Origin: an uncultured Chitinophagaceae bacterium
GTDB taxonomy: Bacteria; Bacteroidota; Bacteroidia; Chitinophagales; Chitinophagaceae
Direction: 5' to 3'
Assembly (NCBI GenBank): GCA_946885665.1
Contig: CAMPGT010000003.1
Location: 1 to 44,602 of the forward strand
DNA: 44,602 nucleotides
Position numbers and translations under genes: made by a program
Shown here: positions 8,877 through 17,620 of the stretch, one piece after another
Numbering within the stretch: position 1 is the first letter of the stretch
How the letters are laid out: each line of letters opens with the position of its first letter
The notes under the pieces: generated by a model
Database searches by the model: none
What the model was told of the DNA's origin: nothing
What the model saw: the letters and a program-made list of their open reading frames with translations, nothing else

Positions 8877-9245
8877 CATTCTCATTCGCATTATTGCCGC
8901 TTTGTTTGAATCATAGCTTGAAACGGCATACAGTAAACGTTTAAGCACTACATGTTTACCATTAGAAAATATGCGATGGCGCGTTGATGTTGCATCTATT
9001 AAAAAGGTATTAAAAGAAACGCTTTTGATGCAACAGCATGTGATGAAACATGCGATGAAATCAATATGTATAAATTACTTGTTGAATTGACGTATAAAAA
9101 ATAATCTTGTTTTGAAATCGCGTACTTCTACGGATTTCATTGAATAATTTCCTCATCTAGTTGAAAAAGTTCATCAAAAGGTTTGGCACCATTTCTGTTA
9201 ACCGTGCAGCGTTAATCTAATCCTTCACTATCAAAGCTCTGATGT
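8877..9245. other. 369-bp gap with inverted repeats and a possible promoter
   Basis: No convincing gene on either strand. It contains an inverted repeat with arms TGTTGCATC (8988-8996) and GATGCAACA (9027-9035) separated by 30 bases, followed directly by a small hairpin GCATGT-gatgaa-ACATGC (9036-9053). A plausible promoter for the downstream esterase is TTG at 9079-9081, a 20-base spacer, and TAATCTTG at 9102-9109, one mismatch from TAnnTTTG, leaving a leader of about 130 bases. The inverted repeats lie just upstream of that promoter, where an operator could sit. No T-run terminator for the AraC-type gene is apparent. Confidence 0.4.
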
Positions 9246-10751
9246 ATGAAAGCTAAAAACCAACTGCTGGCTGCGTTGTCATGTATTTTCCTGCTTGCGG
9301 CGTGTCAGAAAAAAGATCTTTCCCTTAACGATGACGAACTAAATGGTGCAACCGTATCGAGCGATGCTACTGCTAACAGCGTTGTTGAAACCGCACCGCC
9401 AGTTTACAAAAGTGTTTATTATAATATAAACTCGAATGTTGCTGGTTTTATGCAGGCCGTTCCTGCCCGTTACAACCTTACAACCAAAAAATATCCGCTG
9501 ATTGTTTTCATTCATGGAATAGGAGAACTCGGCACAGGCCCCACCCGTTTGAACTGCTGCGGATTACCACGTCACCTCGCAACCAAGACCTTTCCTGCTA
9601 ATTTCAGAGTGAATGGCGTAAACTATTCTTTCCTGGTGATTGCTCCGCAATTTAAAGTGAGGCCGAGCGCCGCACAGGTGCAGTCGGTTATCGACTACGC
9701 AAAAAGAAGATGGAGAGTCGATCCAACGAGAGTGTATGTGGCAGGCATGAGCATGGGCGGTGGTTCTACATGGGACTGGTCGTCTGTATACGGACAAAAT
9801 GCAGCAGCGATCGTACCCGTATGCGGTGGTACAAAGCCATCTGCAAATAACACGAGAGGTGTTGCTTCGAAAAACCTTCCCATCTGGGGGTTGTATTCAA
9901 CCAGGGATCAACTCGTACCCATATCATGGGGAAGGGATTTCTTCCGGTTGATAGATGCAAAAAATCCGTCATTCGCTTCGAGAACAAAGCTGACCGTATG
10001 GACAGATGCCAGCCACAACACAACCTGGGCGAGAGCATTTAACCCGAAGACAAAAGTTGGCGGAATGAATATCTACGAGTGGATGCTGCATTACAAAAGA
10101 GGCTCGTCTGCCGCCGCGCCACCTCCCGCATCGTCGAAGCCTTCTTCTTCTAACAAATTGCCGATTGCACGGGCTGGAGCCGACAAGCACATCTACCTCA
10201 GACAAGGCGTCAATCGTGTAACACTCGATGCAACATCTTCAACTGATCCGGATGGCAAGGTTGTAAGATATGTATGGACAAAAATGTCCGGTCCTTCGTA
10301 CGATCGCTATCATCTTTCCGGGGGCAGGATGTATGCTGCGCATTTGAAAGCCGGAACATATACCTTCAAAGTGGACGTATATGATAACAGGGGTGCGAAA
10401 GCGACAGACTACATGAAGATCATCGTTCATCCATGGTCGCAAAAAGGTGCCTCCAGCAGTTCGGGCACAAACAAAACACCTATCGCCCGGGCCGGATCAG
10501 ACCAGACAATTTACCTTCGCCAGGGCATCAACAGGGTTACGCTCGATGGAAGAGCATCACGCGATCCCGATGGCAGGATAGTCAGGTACACCTGGTCGAA
10601 GGTGTATGGACCGAAAGTGGATTTCTACACTTTTGCCACCGGCAGAACCTATGCGGCGCATCTTGTAAGAGGCACGTACCGCTTCCAGGTGAAGGTTACC
10701 GACGACAAGGGCAGAACGGCTGTGGATACGAAAATTGTGTACGTGAAATAA
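9246..10751 (+). CDS. CE1-like esterase lipoprotein with two PKD-like domains
   Basis: A 501-residue lipoprotein (lipobox LAAC, Cys20). Residues about 52-285 form an alpha/beta-hydrolase of the CE1/PHB-depolymerase type: oxyanion motif IHGIGELG (89-96), nucleophile elbow GMSMGG with Ser169, probable acid Asp221 in STRDQLVP, and His257 in DASHNTTW. A Ser/Ala/Pro linker (288-302) leads to two related beta-sandwich repeats, about 304-393 and 411-501. Each starts PIARAGxD and contains YLRQGxNRVTLD, a DPDG motif, and RTYAAHL or MYAAHLKAGTY; they resemble PKD/REJ-like domains common in Bacteroidota surface enzymes. An acetyl or feruloyl esterase acting on polysaccharide at the cell surface is likely; the substrate is not evident. 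A strong terminator follows immediately, so the gene is probably monocistronic. Confidence 0.82.
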   Translation: MKAKNQLLAALSCIFLLAACQKKDLSLNDDELNGATVSSDATANSVVETAPPVYKSVYYNINSNVAGFMQAVPARYNLTTKKYPLIVFIHGIGELGTGPTRLNCCGLPRHLATKTFPANFRVNGVNYSFLVIAPQFKVRPSAAQVQSVIDYAKRRWRVDPTRVYVAGMSMGGGSTWDWSSVYGQNAAAIVPVCGGTKPSANNTRGVASKNLPIWGLYSTRDQLVPISWGRDFFRLIDAKNPSFASRTKLTVWTDASHNTTWARAFNPKTKVGGMNIYEWMLHYKRGSSAAAPPPASSKPSSSNKLPIARAGADKHIYLRQGVNRVTLDATSSTDPDGKVVRYVWTKMSGPSYDRYHLSGGRMYAAHLKAGTYTFKVDVYDNRGAKATDYMKIIVHPWSQKGASSSSGTNKTPIARAGSDQTIYLRQGINRVTLDGRASRDPDGRIVRYTWSKVYGPKVDFYTFATGRTYAAHLVRGTYRFQVKVTDDKGRTAVDTKIVYVK

Positions 10752-10770
10752 TTACCGATGAAAACTGGGA

Positions 10771-10797
10771 AGCCCCGCTATCATGCGGGGCTTTTTT
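10771..10797 (+). terminator. Rho-independent terminator after the esterase lipoprotein gene
   Basis: A perfect 8-bp stem AGCCCCGC/GCGGGGCT with a 6-base loop (TATCAT), followed by six T residues ending at 10797. It begins 19 bases after the esterase stop codon. Confidence 0.9.
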
Positions 10798-10825
10798 ATG
10801 GCCTCATTTTTTCATCACCTGACGC

Positions 10826-12412
10826 ATGGATCATCTTTGGTGGCAGACCGGCATAATTTATCAGATATATCCGCGATCGTTCCAGGACAGCAACAGCGAC
10901 GGCATTGGCGACCTCAAAGGCATCATCAAACGCCTCGACTACCTCAGGTGGCTGGGCATCACCGCCGTATGGCTCTCACCCATCTATCCGTCACCTATGG
11001 CCGATTTCGGATATGACATCTCCGATTACAAGAATATTCACCCCATATTCGGCAACCTGGCCGATTTCGATGAGCTGCTGCATGAGGTGCATGCGCGCAA
11101 CATGAAACTCATCCTTGACCTTGTACCGAACCACACATCCGACAAACACCCATGGTTTATGGAATCGCGGTCGTCGCGCGACAATCCCAAACGAGACTGG
11201 TACCTCTGGCGCGACCCAAAGGAAAACGGCGAACGGCCCAATAACTGGCTGAGTGTATTCGGCGGCGCTGCATGGGAATGGGATGAAGCCACCGGGCAAT
11301 ATTATTATCATGCCTTTCTCAAAGAGCAACCCGACCTTAACTGGAGAAATCCTGAGGTGCAAAAAGCAATGTATGATGTAATGCGCTTTTGGCTTGACCG
11401 CGGGGTGGACGGCTTCAGGATCGATGTAATGTGGCACATGATCAAGGACCAGCAGTTTCGCGACAACCCCGTAAATCCCGACTATGAAAAACACATGGCC
11501 ACGTACGAACAACTGCTGGCCGTGTATTCCACCGACCAACCCGAGGTGCACGACATCGTTCAGCAGATGAGGAAGGTGCTCGACGAATACGACGAACGGA
11601 TGATGATCGGAGAGATCTATCTGCCTATTCACCGGTTGGTTACCTACTATGGCGTAAACAATTCCGGCGCACATTTGCCCTTCAACTTCGTATTAATCTC
11701 CATTCCATGGGACGCCAGGCTGATCGCGGCGGCAATCGACGAATATGAAGGTGCGCTGCCGCAAAATGGATGGCCCAACTGGGTGCTCGGCAATCACGAC
11801 CAGTCGAGAATAACAAGCCGCGTGGGCATACAACAGGCGAGGGTTGCAGCGATGCTGCTGCTTACCTTGCGCGGTACGCCCACAATTTATTATGGAGAAG
11901 AAATAGGCATGCGCGATGTGCCCATCCCTTTCAGTGAAGTGAAGGATCCGCAGGGATTGAACATGCCGGATAAAAATCTCAGCCGCGATCCGGCGCGTAC
12001 GCCCATGCAATGGAGCAATGAGGAAAACGCAGGATTTACAGATGGCGTTCCCTGGCTGCGCCTCGATAAAACGTTTACACGGCAGAACGTTCAGTTACAG
12101 AAGGAAGACAGTTATTCCATGCTTTCATTTTACAGGAGTATTGTTGAACTGAGGCAGAAGGAGCCTTCATTGATGTATGGTTCGTATGCGCCTTGTTATT
12201 CCGACCAGCAGATGATCGCCTTTAAGCGTTCTGCAGAAGGAAACCCGTCGTTTGTGATAGTACTTAACCTGAGCCACAGACCATGCTATTACAAGCAAAG
12301 TGGCATTGCAGGAAAAATTGTTTTGTCGACTTATCCCGAATCTGAAGGACTGACGGTTGACGAGCATATTGATCTGAGTGGTGATGAAGGTGTGATTGTG
12401 CGTATTGATTGA
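10826..12412 (+). CDS. GH13 alpha-glucosidase / oligo-1,6-glucosidase
   Basis: A 528-residue alpha-amylase-family enzyme without a signal peptide, so cytoplasmic. The four GH13 conserved regions are present: DLVPNHTS (98-105), GFRIDVMW with nucleophile Asp200, IGEIYLP with acid/base Glu263, and LGNHDQSR with Asp325. The N-terminus (WWQTGIIYQIYPRSF) and the QPDLNW segment are typical of alpha-glucosidases and oligo-1,6-glucosidases, which release glucose from short alpha-glucans, maltose or trehalose-like sugars. It could instead act on sucrose or isomaltose; linkage preference cannot be read here. It is 19 bases upstream of treZ on the same strand, so the two form a likely operon for alpha-glucan or trehalose metabolism. 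Confidence 0.88.
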   Translation: MDHLWWQTGIIYQIYPRSFQDSNSDGIGDLKGIIKRLDYLRWLGITAVWLSPIYPSPMADFGYDISDYKNIHPIFGNLADFDELLHEVHARNMKLILDLVPNHTSDKHPWFMESRSSRDNPKRDWYLWRDPKENGERPNNWLSVFGGAAWEWDEATGQYYYHAFLKEQPDLNWRNPEVQKAMYDVMRFWLDRGVDGFRIDVMWHMIKDQQFRDNPVNPDYEKHMATYEQLLAVYSTDQPEVHDIVQQMRKVLDEYDERMMIGEIYLPIHRLVTYYGVNNSGAHLPFNFVLISIPWDARLIAAAIDEYEGALPQNGWPNWVLGNHDQSRITSRVGIQQARVAAMLLLTLRGTPTIYYGEEIGMRDVPIPFSEVKDPQGLNMPDKNLSRDPARTPMQWSNEENAGFTDGVPWLRLDKTFTRQNVQLQKEDSYSMLSFYRSIVELRQKEPSLMYGSYAPCYSDQQMIAFKRSAEGNPSFVIVLNLSHRPCYYKQSGIAGKIVLSTYPESEGLTVDEHIDLSGDEGVIVRID

Positions 12413-12431
12413 TCTTAGAACGAGTAGAGAT

Positions 12432-14279
12432 ATGAAAGTGGCAGGAGCGATAATGAACGGCAGCAGTTGCGTGTTTCGCGTTTGGGCGCCGTTGAAAGAA
12501 AATATGCGTTTGCATATTTTGGAGCCGCACGACAGGCTGATCGAAATGAAGAGCGTGGAGGAGGGCTACTTCGAAGTGGAAGTGAGGAACCTGCATGCAG
12601 GCACTTTATATTGTTTTGTGCCCGACGAATCGGGCGACTGTCCCGATCCCGCTTCCTGTTTTCAGCCGAACGGCGTGCACGGCCCTTCACAAATTGTGGC
12701 CCATGATTCGTTCGAGTGGACCGATGACGGCTGGCAGGTGCCACCGATGCAGGAGCTGATTTTTTATGAAACGCATGTTGGAACGTTCACAAAGGAGGGG
12801 ACCTTTGATGCAATCATCGCAAGACTCGGTGATCTCGCAGCCACCGGCATCAACGCCCTCGAGCTGATGCCCGTCAACCAGTTTCCGGGCAACCGAAACT
12901 GGGGGTACGACGGCGTATTTCCTTATGCTGTTCAAAATTCTTACGGTGGCGTGGACGCATTAAAAAGATTGGTGGACGCCTGCCATGCAAAGGGCATCGC
13001 TGTGTTTCTCGACGTTATTTACAATCACATCGGGCCGGAAGGAAATTGCCTGCGCCGGTATGGACCGTATTTCACCAAAACGTATTCCACACCGTGGGGC
13101 GAGGCCGTTAATTTTGACGATGCCTGGAGTGACGGCGTTCGCGATTACTTTGCAGCCAATGTATTGTACTGGTTCGAAAAATTTCATATAGATGGATTGC
13201 GTTGCGACGCCGTTCACATGGTGTACGACAATGGCGCGGTACATTTCTGGGAATATGTTCACCGACACGTTCAACAGTTGCAGCAGCAAACCGGCCGAAC
13301 GTATTACCTGGTTGCAGAAAGCGATCTCAACAGCCCCAAGGTGGTCACCGCTCCCGGTTACGGCGGGTATGGATTTGATGCGCAGTGGCTCGACGATTTT
13401 CATCATGCGCTGTACACAGTGCTGGATAAAAAGGGGAAGGGCCGTTATGAAGATTATGGCGAATTGACGCAACTCGCCAAAGGATATACTGATGGATTTG
13501 TACTCAGCGGCGAATGGACGAAATATCGCAATAAGAAGTACGGCAGAAGTTCTGCGGGCATTCCCGGTAACCGGTTTGTTGTATTTAACCAGAACCACGA
13601 CCAAATAGGCAACAGGGTGAAAGGCGAACGATTGAGTGTACTTGTTGATAACGAACGGCTGAAGATGGCTGCCGCGGCTATCATGCTCGCACCGTACGTG
13701 CCGATGTTGTTTATGGGAGAAGAATATGGAGAGCGGGCGCCGTTTTATTATTTCATTTCACATGCTGATCCTGCACTCATCAAAGCAGTGCGCGAAGGAA
13801 GAAAGGAGGAGTTTGCGAACTTCGGCTTTGAACAGGAGCCGCCCGATCCGCAGGATGAACAAACGTTTGACGACTGCAAACTGCGATGGGAACAGAGGGA
13901 CCAGGGCCGGCACAAACTGCTGCTGCAATGGCACCGGCATTTAATCACCATGCGGCGAACGTTGCCGGCGCTCCAAAATTTTGACAAGCATGGAGTGACA
14001 GCCGATGTGTTTGCAGATACATTGCTAATGCTTCGCAGGAAGAGTGCAGACGATCGGCAGCAACTGGTTTGTATTTTTAATTTTTCGGATAAAGAAGTGG
14101 TTTGCCCGTTGTCGGATGAGGATGGCCGTTGGAAAAAGTTGCTCGATTCGCGCTCAAATGAATGGACGGTGAACGGCATCTCTCAATTCAGGCTGCCTGA
14201 AGAACTCGATGGCCGAACGCTCGACGTGCCGCCGGTTACTGTTGCCGTGTACGAAAAATTAAACACCGGTCATTTGTAA
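12432..14279 (+). CDS. treZ: Malto-oligosyltrehalose trehalohydrolase
   Basis: A 615-residue cytoplasmic GH13 enzyme that hydrolyses maltooligosyl trehalose to free trehalose. It opens with an N-terminal E-set domain (GSSCVFRVWAP near residues 10-20), then the barrel with LDVIYNHIGPEG (193-204), LRCDAVH with nucleophile Asp259, VAESDLNS with acid/base Glu296, and QNHDQIGNR with Asp390. IYNHIGPEGN and the HDQIGNR segment are characteristic of TreZ. I chose ATG 12432 (MKVAGAIMNG) because it gives the usual TreZ beginning; an ATG at 12396 would overlap the upstream gene and add 12 atypical residues. The partner TreY (malto-oligosyltrehalose synthase) is not in the window. The 3' end overlaps the convergent GH5 gene by 10 bases. 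Confidence 0.88.
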   Translation: MKVAGAIMNGSSCVFRVWAPLKENMRLHILEPHDRLIEMKSVEEGYFEVEVRNLHAGTLYCFVPDESGDCPDPASCFQPNGVHGPSQIVAHDSFEWTDDGWQVPPMQELIFYETHVGTFTKEGTFDAIIARLGDLAATGINALELMPVNQFPGNRNWGYDGVFPYAVQNSYGGVDALKRLVDACHAKGIAVFLDVIYNHIGPEGNCLRRYGPYFTKTYSTPWGEAVNFDDAWSDGVRDYFAANVLYWFEKFHIDGLRCDAVHMVYDNGAVHFWEYVHRHVQQLQQQTGRTYYLVAESDLNSPKVVTAPGYGGYGFDAQWLDDFHHALYTVLDKKGKGRYEDYGELTQLAKGYTDGFVLSGEWTKYRNKKYGRSSAGIPGNRFVVFNQNHDQIGNRVKGERLSVLVDNERLKMAAAAIMLAPYVPMLFMGEEYGERAPFYYFISHADPALIKAVREGRKEEFANFGFEQEPPDPQDEQTFDDCKLRWEQRDQGRHKLLLQWHRHLITMRRTLPALQNFDKHGVTADVFADTLLMLRRKSADDRQQLVCIFNFSDKEVVCPLSDEDGRWKKLLDSRSNEWTVNGISQFRLPEELDGRTLDVPPVTVAVYEKLNTGHL

Positions 14280-16018
14280 AAGCTGATCTTGCGCAGGTTG
14301 AAGCCTCCCTTGTTGACTACGATTCGCATCTTTCGTGTGCTTCTCGGTATTTTAATGTCCTTTACTTCTACCGTCTGCCACTCATCGTTGTCGCCGGCTT
14401 TGGGAACAACGATATTTTCGGCGACAATCTTATTTTTCAGCATAATGCTGATGCTTCCCTCTTCCTCGCTGTCCGGTAATACCGTAAACTGTATCCGGTA
14501 ACGGCCGGCGTCTTTAACACGGAAACTGTATTGCAGCCATTCGCCGTCTTCAATATTGCTCACAAAATATTGTTCGTAATGCGCCGAATCTTTCCGGATA
14601 TCAACACCATCGTTTCGATAGGTGTGACCGCGGTTGCCTGTTGAACCCTGGCCATAGTTGGCGGTGTCTTTGTCGAAATAAGCATACCCGTTCCGTCCGA
14701 GGTCGTAGTCTGCGGCCTGAATGACGGTATTGTTTCTTAACCTTATTTTTTTGAAGGGGATGGTTGCCGTTGATTTTACCTGGCGAAACATCGCATCAAT
14801 GATATCCCGGTGAATGATGCAATTTTCAAGTTTTGAATATACTGCCAGTTCCATCATGCCGCTGTACACGTCGCTTTCTTTTGGCGCCTTGCCTTCCCCG
14901 TTCATGTATCTTACAACGGCCATCCAGTTATGATTGGCGGGCACTTCGAGCGGACTGCTAACGCCTGCTTTTTTTAATGGCCACCACGCCCACCCGATGT
15001 TGTGTTTCTCGAATAGCCGGATCGCTTCTGTGTACCAGGTGTTTGAGTTTTCTCCGGTTTCGCCGATCCAGATGGGCACGTTATATTTTTCGCGTGTATC
15101 CAGCATGTTCCTGATGTCGTTGTCTGTTGTGCCGCTCCAGTATTTATGGAAGCTGAGTACCATGTTGTCGTCCCATGTGGGCAGGATGCCGTTGTAATTG
15201 TTTCCCCAGCCATTGCCCTCGATAATGATGATGTGATTGTTATCCACTTCACGGATGGCTTTGGTGATATCCACCATCAATTGTTTCAGCGGAACATTTT
15301 TCTTTTCTCTAAGTCCGTTAATATCGTTTACGGTATCCTCAAATCCCCAGTTGGGTTCATTGATGATGTCGTACCCGCCGATCCATGGCTCGCCGGCGTA
15401 TTTTTCGGCGAGCTTCTTCCAGAGGGCAATTGTTTTTTGCCTGTTCGCTTCGCTTTGCCACAGTGAAGGTTTCGAAGGGTCGCGGTCCGAAATATTCAGG
15501 TCGTTGCCCTGCCCGCCAGGAGCGGCATGCAGGTCGAGTATGAGGTACAATTTATTTGCCTTGCACCACGCCAGCAGGCTGTCCGTCATCGCAAATCCTT
15601 TTTCCAGCCAGGTGTTATTACCTGCCACCGGCTCTTCTTCAACAGGAAGCGTGTAAAGGTTATAATGCATGGGCAGGCGCACCGAATTGAATCCCCAGGC
15701 GCGCATGGAATCAATATCTGTTTTGCGGGTGTAGTTGTCGAGCCACGTGTCATAAAATTCCTGCACCTGTTCGGGGCTGGTAAGCTCTTCCAGCCGCTGC
15801 CTGATGCGGTGTTGCTGGCCCTCCTTGTAAACCCTGAGCATATAACCTTCCTGCAGCATCCATCCGCCCAGGCCCATGCCGCGGAGCAGTACATTTTCTC
15901 CCTTTTCGTTCACTATTCGTTTCCCGTCGGTTTTCAAAAAACCCTGGGAGAAAATGTGTCCATGAATGAGCAGCAGTAAAATGAAGAATGAAAATTTATT
16001 TTTGAAATTGGTCATCAT
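14270..16018 (-). CDS. Secreted GH5 family glycoside hydrolase with C-terminal CBM6
   Basis: A 582-residue secreted enzyme. The signal peptide covers about residues 1-25 (cleavage after HIFSQG region). Residues about 28-390 form a GH5 barrel: RGMGLGGWML at 46-55, NSVRLPMHYN (111-120), LDLHAAPGGQG (161-171), acid/base Glu221 in DIINEPNW, and nucleophile Glu320 in WIGETGEN. Residues about 430-582 resemble a CBM6 carbohydrate-binding module (AADYDLGRNGYAYFD, RNDGVDIRKD, EDGEWLQYSF). The fold acts on beta-glucans or beta-mannans; with an adjacent GH30 and a CBM6, a beta-glucanase is plausible, but the subfamily is not certain. There are two adjacent ATG codons (16018, 16015). It follows the GH30 gene by 25 bases and is probably in the same operon. 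Confidence 0.85.
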   Translation of the reverse strand: MMTNFKNKFSFFILLLLIHGHIFSQGFLKTDGKRIVNEKGENVLLRGMGLGGWMLQEGYMLRVYKEGQQHRIRQRLEELTSPEQVQEFYDTWLDNYTRKTDIDSMRAWGFNSVRLPMHYNLYTLPVEEEPVAGNNTWLEKGFAMTDSLLAWCKANKLYLILDLHAAPGGQGNDLNISDRDPSKPSLWQSEANRQKTIALWKKLAEKYAGEPWIGGYDIINEPNWGFEDTVNDINGLREKKNVPLKQLMVDITKAIREVDNNHIIIIEGNGWGNNYNGILPTWDDNMVLSFHKYWSGTTDNDIRNMLDTREKYNVPIWIGETGENSNTWYTEAIRLFEKHNIGWAWWPLKKAGVSSPLEVPANHNWMAVVRYMNGEGKAPKESDVYSGMMELAVYSKLENCIIHRDIIDAMFRQVKSTATIPFKKIRLRNNTVIQAADYDLGRNGYAYFDKDTANYGQGSTGNRGHTYRNDGVDIRKDSAHYEQYFVSNIEDGEWLQYSFRVKDAGRYRIQFTVLPDSEEEGSISIMLKNKIVAENIVVPKAGDNDEWQTVEVKDIKIPRSTRKMRIVVNKGGFNLRKISFYK

Positions 16019-16043
16019 TTTTCGGTTTAATTGAAGTCGGGGA

Positions 16044-17444
16044 TTACCAGATATATGTTGCCACGGCGCGGCCCTGCAGCGTTACGGCCGCAGATTTTCC
16101 TTTATACACGATGTTGAAGTTCTTTTCTTCCTGCGAGTCGTTGGCCACTATGAGCACGATTTTCTCCTGGGGCGTTTTGAATGCAACATTGGGCAGGGAA
16201 TCCGGAAGGGACGATCCAATTCTCACAGAGCCCGGTCTTACAAATTTTGATGCATGTGCAATGGAATAATAGGCCAGGTTGCGCGTCACTGCGTCTTTGT
16301 CTATGGTAACCGCGCCCTGGCACATGCTGCACCCACCCCGGTCGGTGTAAGGCTTGTATTCGGGATCGGCGGCAAGGTTCCATTCCAGAACGTTTTTGGC
16401 CCAGTTACGTGTGGCGCCCACGATCAGCCGTTTTACCGGTGAAACGATATTGAGCTTGTCGCTATTGCGTCTTTCCACTACCATCTGCTCGGTGAAATAA
16501 ATATTTTTGTCGGGATATGCTTCATGTACGTCGGTTAATGCCTCGATATCTCCTGCGTATAAATGAAATGCTGAGCCGTCAACATATTTTCTTGCTTCGG
16601 GGTCGTTATAGATTCGGATGGGATAGTCGGGCCGGTTCGCATTGTGATCGTAAACAATGATTTTGGTTTTAATGCCGGCCTTTTTGAAGGCGGGACCGAG
16701 GTTATTTTTAATGAAGATGGCCTGGTCAGGCGCGGTCATCAGCAAACTTGGGTTATTGCCGGGATGAAGCGGTTCATTTTGTATTGTGATCGCATCGATG
16801 GTGATACCTTCTTTGGCCATCTCCTGTACATACTTCACAAAATATTTCGCATAAGCATCGTAGTATTCGGGTTTCAATTGTCCTCCGCGCGTGTCGTTGT
16901 TTGTCTTCATCCATGTTGGCGGCGACCAGGGCGATCCTAATATTTTAATGTGTGGATTTACTTTGAGAATTTCCTTCATCACCGGAATAACGTCCTGCCT
17001 GTCCGGGCCAAGGTCAAAATGCTCCATTTGCGGATCGGTTTGCCCTTCCGGCATGTCGTCATAAGAAAATACGCGCTTGTTGAGGTCGGATGCGCCGATG
17101 CTCAGCCGCAGATAACTGACGCCGATGTTCTGTCCATCTGTTGCAAATAATTCATGGATCAAAGCTGCTCTTGCTTCGTCACTCATCCGGATCATGTGCA
17201 TGGCGCTGCCGCCGGTGAGCGCAAATCCGAATCCGTCGATAGATTGATACGTCTTTGAGTCGTCGATTTCGATGGAAGGTCCGCCAGCCGGTGGTGCGGT
17301 GAAAGTTATAATCCCTTCCTGTTGTGCAAACAGCGCTGAGCGGTCGCTGGTGGTAAGCCATGCATTCACCTGGGCGTTGAGGGTAAAGGTCAGGAATAGG
17401 GCCAGGATAGAAGGAATAGGGTAAAATAGACAGTTCTTTCTCAT
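16044..17444 (-). CDS. Secreted GH30 family beta-glucanase/glucosylceramidase-like enzyme
   Basis: A 466-residue secreted hydrolase. The signal peptide ends near TLNAQ (about residue 25). The GH30 fold starts with QSIDGFGFALTGGSA (67-81); other family marks are YLRLSIGASD (111-120), LGSPWSPPTWMKTN (169-182), acid/base Glu224 in TIQNEPLH, and nucleophile Glu319 in IYFTEQMV. The C-terminal beta-sandwich (about 395-466) completes the enzyme. Members hydrolyse glucosylceramide, beta-1,6-glucan or beta-1,3-glucan. Without a eukaryotic host context, a beta-1,6-glucanase or related beta-glucanase is my preferred reading; subfamily 1 or 3 cannot be separated by eye. ATG 17444 is the start; the codon before it is TTG. 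It heads an operon with the GH5-CBM6 gene, 25 bases downstream. Confidence 0.85.
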   Translation of the reverse strand: MRKNCLFYPIPSILALFLTFTLNAQVNAWLTTSDRSALFAQQEGIITFTAPPAGGPSIEIDDSKTYQSIDGFGFALTGGSAMHMIRMSDEARAALIHELFATDGQNIGVSYLRLSIGASDLNKRVFSYDDMPEGQTDPQMEHFDLGPDRQDVIPVMKEILKVNPHIKILGSPWSPPTWMKTNNDTRGGQLKPEYYDAYAKYFVKYVQEMAKEGITIDAITIQNEPLHPGNNPSLLMTAPDQAIFIKNNLGPAFKKAGIKTKIIVYDHNANRPDYPIRIYNDPEARKYVDGSAFHLYAGDIEALTDVHEAYPDKNIYFTEQMVVERRNSDKLNIVSPVKRLIVGATRNWAKNVLEWNLAADPEYKPYTDRGGCSMCQGAVTIDKDAVTRNLAYYSIAHASKFVRPGSVRIGSSLPDSLPNVAFKTPQEKIVLIVANDSQEEKNFNIVYKGKSAAVTLQGRAVATYIW

Positions 17445-17447
17445 CAA

Positions 17448-17620
17448 ATGGAATTAAGCGTTTAAGCGCACGAAGTTATGAATCAATATGCACAGAACTG
17501 AACAGCTACAGTATCAAAAGCGAACAGTTTTAGGACGATGTTTTCCTGCAGGGTATTGAAAAACAGCTAACTAGTGTTCCGGCACCGCATTGGCACACAC
17601 TCATTCATCAATCTTCCACT
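17448..17620. other. Divergent promoter region between GH30 and permease genes
   Basis: A 173-bp gap between divergently transcribed genes. On the minus strand TAACTTCG at 17472-17479 is one mismatch from the -7 consensus and could serve the GH30 gene. I see no clear box for the permease on the plus strand and no repeat or terminator. Confidence 0.3.

Noticed and set aside
12396..12431. Earlier ATG for treZ overlapping the alpha-glucosidase gene
   Set aside because: The 12 extra residues do not fit the TreZ N-terminal domain; ATG 12432 does.
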